A stretch of 64,000 bases of DNA from the NCBI GenBank assembly GCA_947561395.2, contig OX387183.1, forward strand, positions 16,853,402 through 16,917,401. Reading direction: 5' to 3'. This stretch comes from Buxus sempervirens (lineage: Eukaryota > Streptophyta > Magnoliopsida > Buxales > Buxaceae). Under the pieces are notes generated by a model, which saw nothing but the letters and a program-made list of their open reading frames with translations, did not search any database and had not been told where the DNA came from. Shown one piece after another: positions 22,591 to 34,502 of this stretch. Every line of letters starts with the position of its first letter. Position 1 is the first letter of the stretch. Position numbers and translations under genes: made by a program.

Positions 22591-23166
22591 AAAAAAAAAA
22601 AATACTGCGGTCTTAGAAGGAAAAGCACCTATATCGGAGGACACATTGTTGATGATTCACCTATCAATCGAGATACTATCACTGTTAGGAACTTGCATGC
22701 TAGACCCAGTATAACTCAAGCACAAACTCATCTTGTATATCATCCTTCAACTAGTTTGGATGACATGTTCTCACTTTGTCTGCTGAAAAAAACCAAAAAA
22801 AAAAGGAAAGAAAAAAGAACTTGGTTTTTCTTCATTTCTTTTCCAATTCTAGTAGTTACTTTTCCAGTTAATTGGAATTTAGTAGATCCTCTTCCAATAT
22901 ATTCTCCTATTTCGTTAGGTCTATGTCTCTTTTCTCTTGGCAAAAATAGATGGAGAGCTTTCGGCAACAATGGATTTGAATGTCAAAAAAAGTAAAGTTT
23001 CCATTTATGGGTTCAAATTTTTATGGTGCTTTAATTAGCTAGCTTTCAAGTTGTCGAATTGTCGAACTCAATAAAGCAGCGTTTTGTTTATATTAATTGG
23101 AAAAAAAAAAGCTACTTCTTAAATCAAGGGGGTGACAGAGATGAGTTTCAGACTACCTTTTGTCGG
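22591..23166. other. Intergenic, no recognised gene
   Basis: Holds the open 3' part of a 172-codon reading frame (to 22995) with A-runs and Lys/Phe-rich translation that I do not recognise. It begins inside the TRIM, so it is not called as a gene. No other signal seen. Confidence 0.4.
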
Positions 23167-23630
23167 ATAAGATGAAGACCCTTTATTATATGCTTTATAA
23201 ACCACTATTATTTGGAGCAATAAAATGCATATGAACATGATTCTCATTTGTTTAAAAATTTAAATTAGAAGCAAGGGAGAGAATTCAATCTAGAGGGAAC
23301 ATGATTGTTTGAAAAAATTATTTATATTTCTAATATATTTTGTCTTGAAAATAGAAAATAGCACAAAACCTTAAAAAATTAAGTGATAATTAAGATATAA
23401 GATGAAAACCCTTTATTGTATGCTTTATGAACCACTATTATTTGGAGCAATGAAATGCATATGAACATGATTTTCATTTGTTTAAAAAATTAAATTACAA
23501 GCAAGGGAGAGAATTCAATCTAGAGGGAACATGGTTGTTTTAAAATATTATTTATTTTTCTAATATATTTAGTCTTGAAAATAGAAAATAGCACAAAACC
23601 TTATAAAAATAAGTGACAATTAACAAATAT
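23167..23630. repeat. Tandem duplication, 230-bp unit, two copies
   Basis: The unit GATAAGATGAAGACCCTTTA ... AAAATAGCACAAAACC ... AATTAA occurs at about 23167-23396 and 23397-23630 with a few dozen differences at most. It is non-coding and AT-rich. Confidence 0.9.
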
Positions 23631-23837
23631 TAAATTATTTCTAATTTTTAGCCATCCGTTTAGATAATATGTAATAAAAAAAATGGAGCTAGAGTGATTT
23701 TTCAAATGTGAGAGATCAAAGAAATTTGAGTCATAATAGTTTTAGAAATGTGGGATAAGTTAGATCTGCTATACTTGTGTATTTTTCACTTGAAAAAAAA
23801 ATTATGAACAAGGATATTTGGAATTCAAATCCCAAGT

Positions 23838-23940
23838 GATCTTAGCTTGTGATGTCTCCTATGATGTGATACATTGTGGGATTAGTGACCTAGGCTTCCT
23901 GGGATATATTGCATAGCAGGAGACATCATAGGCTAAGATC
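23838..23940. other. 103-nt imperfect fold-back (precursor-like hairpin)
   Basis: GATCTTAGCTTGTGATGTCT at the left pairs with the right arm ending AGACATCATAGGCTAAGATC. Arms are about 43-45 nt with roughly 80% pairing, around a loop of about 15-18 nt. Size and imperfect pairing are those of a small MITE or a young MIR-like hairpin. No known miRNA was recognised. Confidence 0.55.
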
Positions 23941-24953
23941 GCAGAGGATTTTTGGCGGATATTAGCGAAAAGTCAAAATCAACTTCAGGTGGATAAAAAA
24001 TGGATGAAATCTTCTTCTATAATTTGTCCTTTCTATGGCCGTGAAATGCTGTCATGTGGACGGTCCATACGGACCCCACTTGAAAAATTTGCAATCAAGA
24101 CTGACTGTGAGATGCTCCGTATGACAGCACCTAACAGTCATAGTAGAAACCAGTTCCGACAAACATAGCATAAGATTTCAACGAAAAGGAAAGAATGCCT
24201 ATAATTACTACCTTATAATATAGAAAAGATAAGGAGATAACAATAAATTCTCACGATCTATGATTTGGGAAGACCCGGTACAATATATCAAAAACATGAG
24301 AGAGAGAAAGAGAGACGTGCAACATTAGGGCACTTTTGTAGGCTTAGATTGAGGCTTGATTTCATATCAATCACTAGCTCTATAATAAAATTAATCCCCT
24401 TGTTTTCGCCGGGTTCAATGGTTCGTAGAGAAAGATATGATTAAAAATTGGAAAGCAAGGAATGTCACATGTGTGGGCCCAGTCTTGTTTAATTACGATA
24501 TGTCTAAGAAGACTACTTATCTAACAATCCCCTTTTACGTAAGGACTTTCTTATCTTCAAGATTTTTCGTTCTACGTTTACTTAGGTAGAAGACAATGGA
24601 AATCTTTTGAGAAATTATTTTACGAAAAATTCACTTTCCTTTCCTTTTCCATAGATTCCATCCAAATAAACACATATAACTTCCTTCCCATCACCTTAAT
24701 TTCCATGTCCATTTTTCAGAGGGTAAAAGCAATTATAAAAAGGATATTTTCTTCAATCATGGATTTGGTTGATAAGCAAAAATTGAATGGAAATTATGTT
24801 TCATCAATCAATATCCCAAGACAATTGCTTTACTTTGAAATAAATCCTTTCTGTTCTTTCCTTACACAACCACTAAACTCATTGTGTCTCACTTTATTCA
24901 TTCCATTGATAACTCAAAAACTCTTCTATCACTCTCTTTGTCTTCATGATCTT
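23941..24953. other. Intergenic region downstream of the 8-cysteine gene
   Basis: AT-rich, with a short GA tract near 24298. It contains no convincing gene or repeat. An open 89-codon stretch at 24705-24974 overlaps the last exon on the other strand and is not credible. Confidence 0.4.
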
Positions 24954-25458
24954 CTATGGAACTGTATAACCTGAAACAAAATACAACTCACAATGAGCAA
25001 AAGCAATTTGATCTTAACATGATTAGTCATAATCACACAGACAGGCCATGTTTGGATAAAAACATTTGATTAGGAGAGAGAGAGAGAGAGGTAGAGAGAG
25101 AGAGAAAAAGAGAGAGGGATTTTGATTTCTTACTTCCGCATTTGGATCCACGTGGGAGTCTTTTGCCGCAGTACCTTGAAACTGAAACCAGCTTCTCCAT
25201 GCTAATGGTTTTCTCAATTCCTGTGGTTATACGCCTACAAACACAAGGAAGGTTGGCCTGTTGAATGACCCCACAACACATCAAGGCTGGAGGAGTCTTA
25301 GGCCCCGGCTTGTTGATGTAGTTGCGGCATTGTAGTAAGATATTTTTAGTACCAGCTTGGCAGCTCGGCGCGGTGGCGCTGCTGCCGGAGACCGAGATTC
25401 CGATGAGGAGGAGGAGGATGATTGCCACGGCCGAGCGACGAATGTGGAAGACTCCCAT
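24954..25458 (-). CDS. Secreted 8-cysteine (nsLTP-like) protein, two exons
   Basis: CDS join(24954..24970, 25134..25458) on the minus strand gives 113 residues. Residues 1 to about 27 are a signal peptide with core AIILLLLIGISV. Cysteines 33, 44, 61, 62, 72, 74, 97 and 107 form the C-C-CC-CXC-C-C eight-cysteine motif of the lipid-transfer/amylase-inhibitor/2S superfamily, whose members bind lipids in the apoplast. The donor GGAA|GTAAG and acceptor TTTGTTTCAG|GT give a 163-nt intron and a last exon of 17 nt, ending KCGSYTVP, a tail usual in this family. Start 25458 was chosen because it lies just after a TATA box and begins the signal peptide; in-frame upstream Mets would lie at or before the TATA box. 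Cysteine spacing equals that of the gene at 57131-58193. Ligand unknown. Confidence 0.88.
25070..25118. repeat. (GA)n microsatellite in the intron
   Basis: GA-rich on the + strand, hence a CT-rich run within the intron on the coding strand, beginning about 16 nt past the donor. Confidence 0.9.
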
Positions 25459-25546
25459 CTCTTGCAACCTCGCGATCTCACACAGCCTCAAAGGAAGAAC
25501 AAAGAAAGATTGTGGGAGTGCAGTAAGGTCCATCATCCATGGCAGG

Positions 25547-25554
25547 TACTTATA
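25547..25554 (-). promoter_or_regulatory. TATA box of the 24954-25458 gene
   Basis: TATAAGTA on the minus strand, in GGCCTATAAGTACC, about 90 nt upstream of the chosen ATG. It leaves a 5' leader of about 60 nt. Confidence 0.6.
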
Positions 25555-25629
25555 GGCCGGTGTGGAATGGAAGGCATGTGGGACCCACAGTTGTAATTTG
25601 TCCACATTTGCCGCCTTGCATTGCATTCT

Positions 25630-26630
25630 CACCTTTGAAAACGGCTGAAGTAATTGAGAATTTCCATAATTTATGCTAATTGGAGATTCCTCTTTATGAA
25701 TTTTCTATATACTACTTAAAATTTTTAGACTTGTTTAAAACGACAAAATTAGCTCTTAATCCAAAGTTTTAAAGGTGGGTTTGTACGCATGTTACGGAGT
25801 GTTCATTGTTGAGGATCAGTGGGCCCATTACTTGAATTCAATTTGAATCCATGACAAAATAAATTGATAAATTTAGAAGGTTTTTAGACACTCAAATCCA
25901 AAGAATTGCTTTCTCTTTTTAGGAGACATGTGGGTTTTGGAATATTGATTGTGTTCTCAGACAAGAGAAAACCAATAAAGTGAAAGAAGAAATTGATGGA
26001 AATCTACTAATTGATTAGTAGGCCTTAGCTAGTGGTACAAATTGATAATATGGTAATTAATGAAAAATGTATATAATCTCAAGGTCATTAAGATAGTTGG
26101 AAGTTGGTAGTACTTGCACATGGGTACACATGAAAAGCCATGTTACGAACCAAATATATTTTAGAGGGATTTGACCCATTTTTGAGGAATTGGTGTTAGC
26201 ATTAATTTCCTAGAAAAAGTCAAATCAATCGAACCAAAGATAAGTTTATTTTTGCTCCCGCTTTAAAAATATAATGACAAATTTTTTTTTTCTTTTTTAT
26301 TCTTTCTATCTCTTTTTACTCCTATTGTTTTATGGATAAATATTGGGGAGAGCTTAATACTGCATAGGATCATCAATCAACCTAAATTGATTTGTCTGAG
26401 CATGTATCATCTGCATCCAATTTCTCATACACCCATGCACTAATTTATTGTGATTAGAGCATTCAATCATTTCAAAAGAGAGGAATGATTTTTTAAGTGG
26501 GATAGACCAAGAACAAATGGTTGATTTGATAAATTGGATGCAGACGTTTTTCATTCGATTTGTCAATTGATAACTAATTAAGCCTATATAAATGTTCTAT
26601 CATAGGGTTGACTATAGATTAATTAAAAAG
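25630..26630. other. Intergenic, nothing recognised
   Basis: Upstream of the first 8-cysteine gene. AT-rich; no gene, repeat array or element end was found. Confidence 0.4.
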
Positions 26631-26850
26631 GAAATTTACAGCTAGACCCTCTTAAGCTTGGCTAATAGGCACGGACCACTCCTCCTGTAGTTTAAAATAG
26701 ATCACTTACTACCCTTTAATTTTCAAAAAAGTTTAAAATAGATCACTTACTACCTTTTAATTTTCAAAAAGGTACACTGAGTACCCCTACCATCAACTGA
26801 AGAGTCGATGGCATTAAAAATTTTAAAAAATGACAAAAATGACCTTCATT
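26631..26850. repeat. Repeat-derived patch with a 41-bp tandem duplication
   Basis: GTTTAAAATAGATCACTTAC ... CTTTTAATTTTCAAAAAAG occurs twice in tandem at about 26689-26770. Next come GGTACACTGAGTACCCC and AACTGAAGAGTCGATGGC. It looks like a decayed non-autonomous element, but no ends were defined. Confidence 0.5.
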
Positions 26851-27132
26851 TAGTCCTAACGTGAATTGCTTTTCTGGGAATTCTTGCCTTTCTTAAGAAA
26901 CAAAGATTGTCAATGGAAAAACCTTATTGTTAGATCAAGAAAAGTTTTGGATTTTAGTTTTCGTGCAATAACGGCGTTTCTCCGACCAGCCTTCTTTGTA
27001 GCCTTGTTCGATCTCCTCACTCGAACATGTCCAATACAGTTGACTTTCGATGAAGATGTCTCACGTCTTTCAATATCCATGTTCTTCTTTCTCACGAACA
27101 TTGGACTGGAACGTGATCTTCCCCTACTTCTA

Positions 27133-27581
27133 TGTTACAAGTTGGAATTTTCAAGCAAAGAATCACACGTGGAAAATTCTCACATGAATAGAGTCGTTGG
27201 AGTCTTTCGGTTTCATGCATAGTTGTAGGGGTATTTCCTTATTAAGAGGTAGTCATTGTGTTGAATAAGTCTCTTTAGAGAAGAGAGTTTGTAGAAGTCT
27301 GTTATGTGAAGAGAAATTGTAGGGATATGAGAGAGTCATTGTTATCTATTTATGGTGTTAAATGTCAAGAAGAGGGATAAGAATAATATTACTATCCTTT
27401 GCACGTGAATTGTTCACTGTTGAGCTCGGTTACTGAGTAAAATAACCGATTCTTCCTATCTTTCATCTAATGCTCACCATTATCTCTTCTTACTTGTAAA
27501 AATAGCTAAGAAGGGTAAGTATACTACCGGCTTGTAAAAATAGCTAAGAAGGGTAAGTATACTACCGGTTGGCCTGTACCA
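27133..27581 (+). repeat. 5' LTR of the Reina-like element
   Basis: TGTTACAAGTTGG to CCTGTACCA, 449 bp. A 38-bp block (CTTGTAAAAATAGCTAAGAA...CTACCGG) is tandemly doubled near its end (about 27495-27570) but single in the 3' LTR, which explains the length difference. Confidence 0.88.
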
Positions 27582-27584
27582 AAG

Positions 27585-27597
27585 TGTTATTAGAGCC
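27585..27597 (+). promoter_or_regulatory. Primer-binding site, initiator tRNA-Met type
   Basis: TGTTATTAGAGCC, 11 of 13 bases of the usual TGGTATCAGAGCC, three bases past the LTR end. Confidence 0.65.
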
Positions 27598-27602
27598 AGG
27601 TT

Positions 27603-28826
27603 ATGGATAAAAGAGTAGGGAGCTTAGAGCAGAATGCTTTAGCAGCCAGTCAAGACCGAATCTTAGAGCAGCTAACGGAAGTGTTTCAGCGCATCGATTT
27701 ACGAGGGAGGCAAGCTGAAATTGGAGATAATTCAGCAGGAAACAATGGAGCTCGAAATTCTAGTGGGAATCAACGAACCAATTTTCAGTCATATGGACCC
27801 AAGCTGGTAAAGCTTGATTTCCCTCAGTTCAATGGGACCACAGATCCTACCAGGTGGTTGTTTCGAACTGAGCAGTTTTTTCGATTCCATGAGTGTGAGA
27901 CATCGGAAATAGATCGAGTAGCATTGGCCTCCTTCCACCTTGAAGGCGATGCACAATTGTGGTATCAACTCATAAGTTAGGAAATGCGAGAGATTTCTTG
28001 GATAGAGTTCCGAGAAGGCTTGCAGTCGAGGTATGGTCTCTCTAATTTTTATGATCCATTAGGGGAATTGGTAAAACTACAACAATATGGTATGGTCAAT
28101 GAGTGCCAGACGGCCTTTGAAAAACTCTTAGAAAAGGTGGGACCTTTACCACCAGACCGACAGGTGAGCTGTTTCATTAGTGGTCTTAAGGAAATTGTCA
28201 AAGCAGATGTCTTGGCATCCAGACCGAATTCCCTATCTCCTGCCATCGATCTAGCTCATGTTTATGAGGCTCGTAATGTGGCATTAAAAAGAGATTCTAA
28301 TGTAGAACTCAAAAGAATAATTCCTAACAGTTTCAATAGGAATACTCTGGTGCAGAAGCCTGGCTTGCCATTCAAAAGAATGACTCCATAAGAACTTAAG
28401 GAACGACAAGCTAAAGGGTTGTGTTTCAAATGTGATGAGCGCTACACACCTGGCCATCAATGCAAGAGATTATTCTTAATTGAAGCCATCAGTGGAGGAG
28501 ACGAAGATAATGATGTCGACATGGATGAGGAAGATGTTGTTATTGAGTCTGAAATTCCAGAAATTTTCTTTCATGCTAAGGTCGGATCTAAGGCACCAGA
28601 AACGATGAGTATTCAAGGAAGAATTATTCCTCATCCTATTATCATGCTGATAGACTCGGGAAGCTCACATAACTTTTTGAAAGAAGATGTTACAAGAAAG
28701 GTGGGCCTTAACCCGGTTTGTGATGGACATTTTGAAGTCCTGGTGGCCTCAGGAGAGAAATTGGAAAGTTTGGGAAGGTGCTGCAACACTCAGATTAATA
28801 TCCAAAGTTGCGTGTATGTTAGTTGA
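27603..28826 (+). pseudogene. Reina-like gag and protease, with in-frame stops
   Basis: One frame runs throughout, with stops at 27978 and 28389. Gag reads KLDFPQFNGTTDPTRWLFR, then WIEFREGLQSRYG. The nucleocapsid knuckle is LCFKCDERYTPGHQCKRLF (about 28420). The protease active site is MLIDSGSSHNFL (about 28650). These package RNA and mature the polyprotein. The 27978 stop fits a tryptophan codon TGG turned to TAG. The frame is lost after 28826. Confidence 0.85.
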
Positions 28827-30454
28827 TTTTTATCTGTTGCCATTGTGAGGATATGATGTTGTGCTGGGAACACAATGGCTAAGGACGTTGGGTCCGGTTA
28901 CCAGGGATTTTTTCAAACTACAAATGAGCTGCAAAATAAATGGGAATTTAAGGACGTAATCTTCAAGGGGTTAACATAAAATTATGGGACCCAAGGAGTT
29001 GGTACGTGAAACTAGATCACTAAGGGAAGGAGAGATTTACCAACTCTTCTCTCTTGGTAATCCACACGTTGCTAACAAAGGAGGAAAAGTTCCACATGAT
29101 TTAGAGGCTTTGTTAAGAAAAGTTCCACCTATTGAACCGTTCTCAAAACTATGAAATTCCTCTCATTCCCAGCGTAGGTTTGGTTTGTGTTAAACTGCAT
29201 TGTCACCCACATTACCAAAAGACCGAAATTGAAAAATTGGTGGCAGAGATTATAAAAACTAGGGTTTCAACTAGTTCCTACTCATCACCGATGATTCTAG
29301 AGAAGAAAAAAGATGGGACCTGGCGGATGTGTATTGACTACAAATCATTGAAGTCGGTGACTATCAAGGACAAATTCCCAATACCCGTGATTGATGAACT
29401 ACTGGATGAGCTGCACGAGTCAAGATTCTTCACCAAACTCGATCTACGATCTAGATATAATCATATTCAAACGTTCCCGGCAGATGTAGAAAAGACTGCT
29501 TTCCGAACTCATCATGGGCATTATGAATTTCTAGTAATGCCCTTTGGGTTATCAAATGCATCGTCCACCTTCCAATCTCTTATGAATGACGTTTTCCAGG
29601 AACAATTAAGGAGGTTTGTATTGGTGTTTTTTGATGATATTTTGATTTACAGTAAGTCATGGGAAGATCATGTCAAGCATGTGGAAATTGTTTTACAAAT
29701 TTTGAGGACTAAACAGCTATATGTGAAAAGAGAGAAGTGTGATTTTGGACAAGCACATGTCAGATATCTTGGACACGTCATCTCCCATGAAGGGGTAGCA
29801 GTGGATCAGATAAAATTGCAGCTATTACTCAGTGGCCCAAGCCCATGACGATCAAGGCTATGAGGGGTTTTTTTAGGGATAGCTGGATATTACCAAAAAT
29901 TCATAAAAGATTTCGGTAAAATTGCAGCACCCTTAAATCGCGCGCATGCTAAAAAAGATGGGTTCATGTGGAGTTCAAATGCTGAATCAGCTTTCCAGTT
30001 GATGAAGGAAGCTCTATCTAATGCACCTGTTTTGGCTTTACCAAACTTTCCAAAACATTTATCATGGAGTGTGATGCCAGTGGATTTTGAATTGGAGCGG
30101 TTCTCAAACAAGATCGTCCAATATCATTTTTCAGTCATGCCTTGCAGGGATGCGACTTGTTTTTCTTAACTTATGAAAATGAGATGATTGCATTAGTATT
30201 GGCGGTTCAAAGATGGAGACATTGTCTCTTGGGAAGACATTTCATTGTAAAAACGGACCAAAGAAGTCTGCAATATCTGTGGTCTCAAAAGATTACCACA
30301 CCTTTCCAATAACGATGGTTAGTTAAATTTCTGGGGTATTATTTTTCTGTACAATACAGACAGGGAAAAGAAAATATCATGGCTGATGCTTTATCCAGAA
30401 GAAATGAAAGGTGGAGAACTTTTAGCATTTTCTCAACCGATTCCTCATTGGCGT
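28827..30454 (+). pseudogene. Reina-like RT and RNase H, broken
   Basis: The main open part (29132-29848) shows RT motifs in order: KKDGTWRMCIDYKSL, FFTKLDLRSRYNHIQ, EFLVMPFGLSNASSTFQ, VFFDDILIYSKSWEDH and RYLGHVISHEGV. RNase H fragments follow in shifted frames, with QYLWSQKITTPFQ and ADALSRRN just before the copia insertion at 30460. The catalytic aspartate pair is kept, but frameshifts near 29850 and 30330 inactivate the gene. Confidence 0.85.
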
Positions 30455-30727
30455 GAAGTTGTTGAAACATAAAATGGAAAAGAATTGTTCTATTGCTCCA
30501 CACCTCTGTTATAGTGATAATCAATATATATACAGAGTACATCTCGTAAATGACAAACCCAGATTTATTGCTAGCACTTGATTTCTAACAAACTCTTGTT
30601 CTAGAATGTGGTAGAGGTATCTTCTTGTTTCTGAGCATTCTTTTGCTGAGGTGGAGTCTTTGATTGCTGAGGTGGATATTCTGTGCCAGGTTGGATGATT
30701 GATCGATTCCTTGAATATGTGTTGACA

Positions 30728-32487
30728 TGCCCCTGCGAGCCAAGTGGATTTAAGATAACACGAAGGCTTAATCTGAGAATGTGGAACCGAGCTGCTGCAA
30801 GGGGTTTAGTGAGAGCATCAGCCACCTGGTCTTTGCTTGATAGAAAAGAGACTCGAAGAGTGCCATTGGCAACACGGTCTCGCAGGAAGTGGTAGTCAAT
30901 ATCAACATGTTTTGTGCGAGAGTGCATAATTGGATTGAATGATAGATATGTGGCTCCCAAATTATCACACCACAATGTGGAGGGTTGAGGAAGATAAATG
31001 CCTAATTCACTAAGAAGTTTCTGAATCCATAAAAGTTCACAAGTAGCATTGGCTAGAGACTTGTACTCAGCTTCTGTACTCGATCTTGCAATGGTTGGTT
31101 GCTTTTTGGAAGACCAAGAGATAATGTTGGGGCCAAGATATATACAATAAGCACTGGTAGAACGGCGATCATCCAGGCAACCGGCCCAGTTGGCATCTGA
31201 ATATGCCGAGAGATGTAAAGAAGAAGATGGTTGGATAAGTAAACCAAAGTCTACTGTATGTTTGAGATATCGAAGGAGCTGTTTGACAGCTTGCCAATGG
31301 GAGAGTTTGGAATTGTGCATGTATTGACAAATACGATTAACAGTGAATGCAATATCGGGACGAGTAAATGAAAGATACTGAAGGCTGCCAACGATGCTGC
31401 GGTAGAGTGTAGGATCAGAGAAGGATGGGCTGTCATCAACAGTAAGTTTAACAGAGGTAGACATGGGAGTGGCAAGGGGTTTAGCATGGGGCATATTGGA
31501 CCGATTGAGAATGTCAATGATGTATTAACGCTGAGAAAGAAACAGTCCTTGATCTGTAGATCGAACCTCAACTCCAAGAAAGAAGTGCATAGGGCCTAAA
31601 TCTTTGACAGGGAATGTTTGATTCAAGGATTGAATAAAGTGCTGAATGGCTAAGGAATTGGAGCCAGTAACTTCGATATCATCCACATATATCAAAACAT
31701 ATAGAGTTAAATTCACCTGTTTGAAGATGAACAATGATGAATATGATTTGGAGGGAAAGAACCCGAGTTCTTGAAGTCTTGTGCTGAGATGAGCAAACCA
31801 CGCTCTTGGGGCCTGTTTGAGGCCATAGATGGCCTTCCGCAGGCAACATACTGAATTAGGAAACTGGGGATGTTGATAGCCAGGGGGCTGCATCATGAAG
31901 ACTTGCTCATTGAGGTCGCTGTGAAGAAAGGCGTTGTGAATATCTAATTGTTGGAGAGGCCAGCGAGCAGTAACAGCCAATGTAAGAACAAGCCGGATAG
32001 TTGTGGGTTTAACCACAGGACTGAATGTGTCTGTGAAATCTAAGCCTTCTCTTTGATGAAACCCCTTGGCAACCAGGTGGGCTTTGCACCGTTCAATAGA
32101 CCCATTCGCCAGACGTTTTGTGCGAAATATCCATTTGCAGCGAATAACATTTTGAGTGGGAGAAGAAGGAACAAGATCCTAGGTATTGTTGGAGACAAGA
32201 CCTTGAAACTCAGCATTGAGTGCAAGGCGCCATTCAGGATATTTGAGGGCTTCTATAATAGATGAGGGCTCATCAGGAATGGTGGTGAGAGAAGTAATGT
32301 GGGAATATGGTGGAGGCCAGGGTATAGTGCCATCAATTCGTTGTTTAGGACAGTAAATGTGATCTCGAGCTCGGGTGCGAATAGGAGAGCGAGGAGTGGG
32401 AATGTTGGGGGAGAGAGAATGGGGGCTTGGTGGTGAGGTAGGCTAAGGTGATGAGAGGTCTAGATTAGGTGAGTGAGTAGGAGGGGT
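30728..32487 (-). pseudogene. Copia reverse transcriptase and RNase H
   Basis: Minus-strand pieces read KGFHQREGLDFTDTFSPV, WPLQQLDIHNAFLHSDL, AIYGLKQAPRAWF and LIYVDDIEVTG (RT YVDD), then DLGPMHFFLGVEV. After a stop near 31526 come RPDIAFTVNRICQYM, SDANWAGCLDDRRSTS, SSTEAEYKSLANA and SRTKHVDIDYHF (RNase H). The last frame runs on into the LTR to 30601. A few stops separate otherwise long frames, so decay is moderate. Confidence 0.88.
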
Positions 32488-32492
32488 GGGAT

Positions 32493-34502
32493 TGTGTAAT
32501 GCTCCGGATTCAGGTTTATTTAAAAACATAAACCCAAATCTGGTTCGTTGGTATAATGGCTTAAAACAACTAATCCAGAATTGAAACAATTCCATTAAAT
32601 ATATTAGAGTGCGGAAAAAAATGACAATTCTTCAAGAAGCATGGTATTTAACCACCAATAATAATCCACTATGAGTATATTCATAAAGTTTGAAAAGGGT
32701 TCAACTAAATAAAATAAGCGACATCCAATAAAGTTGTGTAAATAGAATTTCCAAATAATCCCTTTAATAACATCAAAATCATCAAACAAAATAACTAAAG
32801 TCAATCTCTAAACAAAACTAAGTCAAATCCATATCCTCCTGAACCTACACAGGAATGAAATAACCTTCTTCTTAGTAATCACAGTAATCCCCCCGAGTCT
32901 CTACCCCAAAAACATCATCTCTAGGAATATTTGAAAACAAAATTGATAAATAATAATGTGAGAAACAACATCTCAGTAAGTAGTCATGCAAATAGTTGAC
33001 CACAATAAAATATGCAACGCTTAATCAGATTAACCGCAATACGATACAAACAAAAATATAATAAAAACATATCAAATCCAGTTGTTCAATTTAGTTTTAA
33101 GGACGATTCCAGTCCAATTTAGTTTAAAGGACGATTTCGGTCCAATTTAGTTTTAGGACGATTTTGGTCCAATTTTGAATGATTTGGTTTAAGATGGGGG
33201 GGGGGGGGACTTTGGTTCACTTGGAATTCATTTGTTTCAATTTGGAATATTTGGGTTTGACTTGGAATAATTTGATTTGATGTAGGGGGCTTGGTTCAAA
33301 CTGGAGGACTATAGTTTGGTTTAGAAAGGGTTTGATTCAATTGCAAAAGAGGTTGGTCCAATTTAGGACACTTTGAACCACTTTTAATGAAGGAAAGAGG
33401 GGTATTTGATTTTTTGTATCACTATTTGGAGTGAATTTCGGTGGATTTGGGTTCCAGGAGGCTTCAGAGATTTTTGGGAAAAATTTTGGATTTTTCTGGG
33501 GCTTGAAACCCAAAAATAAAGCTTTATGGGTCATATGGGGCAGGTGGGTCGGTCCAGACCTGCGGTTCTGATTAAATTGGAGTAGCACGGTTTGCAGGGC
33601 AGACTTTATTTGGCCCGCGCATGCGGGCCTAGTCTCGCAGCCCATCCCTTTTTTTTTTGGGCCCGGATCAATTCGAGTCGGATTTGCTCCCGTGGCCATT
33701 TTTGGGCCCGACATGGGGAGAAATCCACGCGGGTCTTCTGCGCCCAGGTTGACATGCCCGGCCTTGCCCGCTTGTTTGGCTTGTTTTCTCCGGAAAAACA
33801 CCTGTAGAGTCCATATTTTGGCTGGAAAATCACTGTTTTCACTTGAGATGTTGCTAAACACTATCATGGCGCCTCAGACGCTCCCAACCGGATGAATACG
33901 CTGGGAATTTGCGCCTAAGCGCTGCCAAAGTGTCTTAAATGCAATTCAAGCAGTGGGGGTTGAACAAAACGGATTATTCTTTTTCTTCTTGCATCTTCCA
34001 TCTTCCTTCTTGCCTTGTCATTCTCCCACATATGGATCTGCAGATAAAGATCAGGTATATCTTCCAATCCTTATCTCATTCCCTTTTGCCCCTTTTCTTT
34101 AGAACCTGGACGTTAGTATTGAGAGAGAATTCAAAGAAAAATATGTTGAAACATATCTTACCTCCTTTATCTCCTGGAATCCTTTCACACCTTTATCTCC
34201 TAAAATCCCTCTAATTTCTTGATTTCTTTCTCTGATCTTCTCCCCGATCTTCTAAGCTCTTTTTTCCTCCAACACCCTCCTTTTTATAGAGCATTGGACG
34301 TGGGGTAGTTTTGAAACTACCCCACTTAAAGAGGTTGTAACCCACGTTTCCATCATTATTTATTTTTTATTTTTTTGTTAATTGAAAATGAGGGGTTGTT
34401 GATGAGCTCCCCCTTTTCAAGGGTCGTGCACATGCACAACCCATGTAGATTTTTTTTATTATTATTTTTTTAATAATAATTTTTGAAAAGTGGGGCCCAA
34501 CA
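32493..34502 (-). repeat. 3' LTR of the Tat element, chimeric
   Basis: The right 1.42 kb (about 33085-34502) matches the 5' LTR from 48378, including short CCAATTTAGTTTAAAGGACG repeats, a G-run, and a minus-strand TATAAAAAGG near 34282. The left 0.6 kb does not; it has features of another LTR type (TGTGTAATGCTCCGG start, AACATCTCAGTAAGTAG). Contains a poly-G run at about 33188. Confidence 0.65.

Noticed and set aside
22477..22995. 172-codon + strand frame
   Set aside because: It starts inside a TRIM LTR, has A-run lysines and no recognised domain.
24705..24974. 89-codon + strand frame
   Set aside because: Overlaps the last exon of the gene on the other strand and shows no domain.
25322..25596. 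Two + strand frames opposite the first 8-cysteine gene
   Set aside because: Antisense shadows of its signal peptide and leader.
25459..25632. N-terminal extension of the first 8-cysteine gene
   Set aside because: Its Mets lie at or upstream of the TATA box, and the extension would bury the signal peptide.
26866..27222. 118-codon + strand frame
   Set aside because: It runs into the Reina-like LTR across the target site and has no recognised domain.
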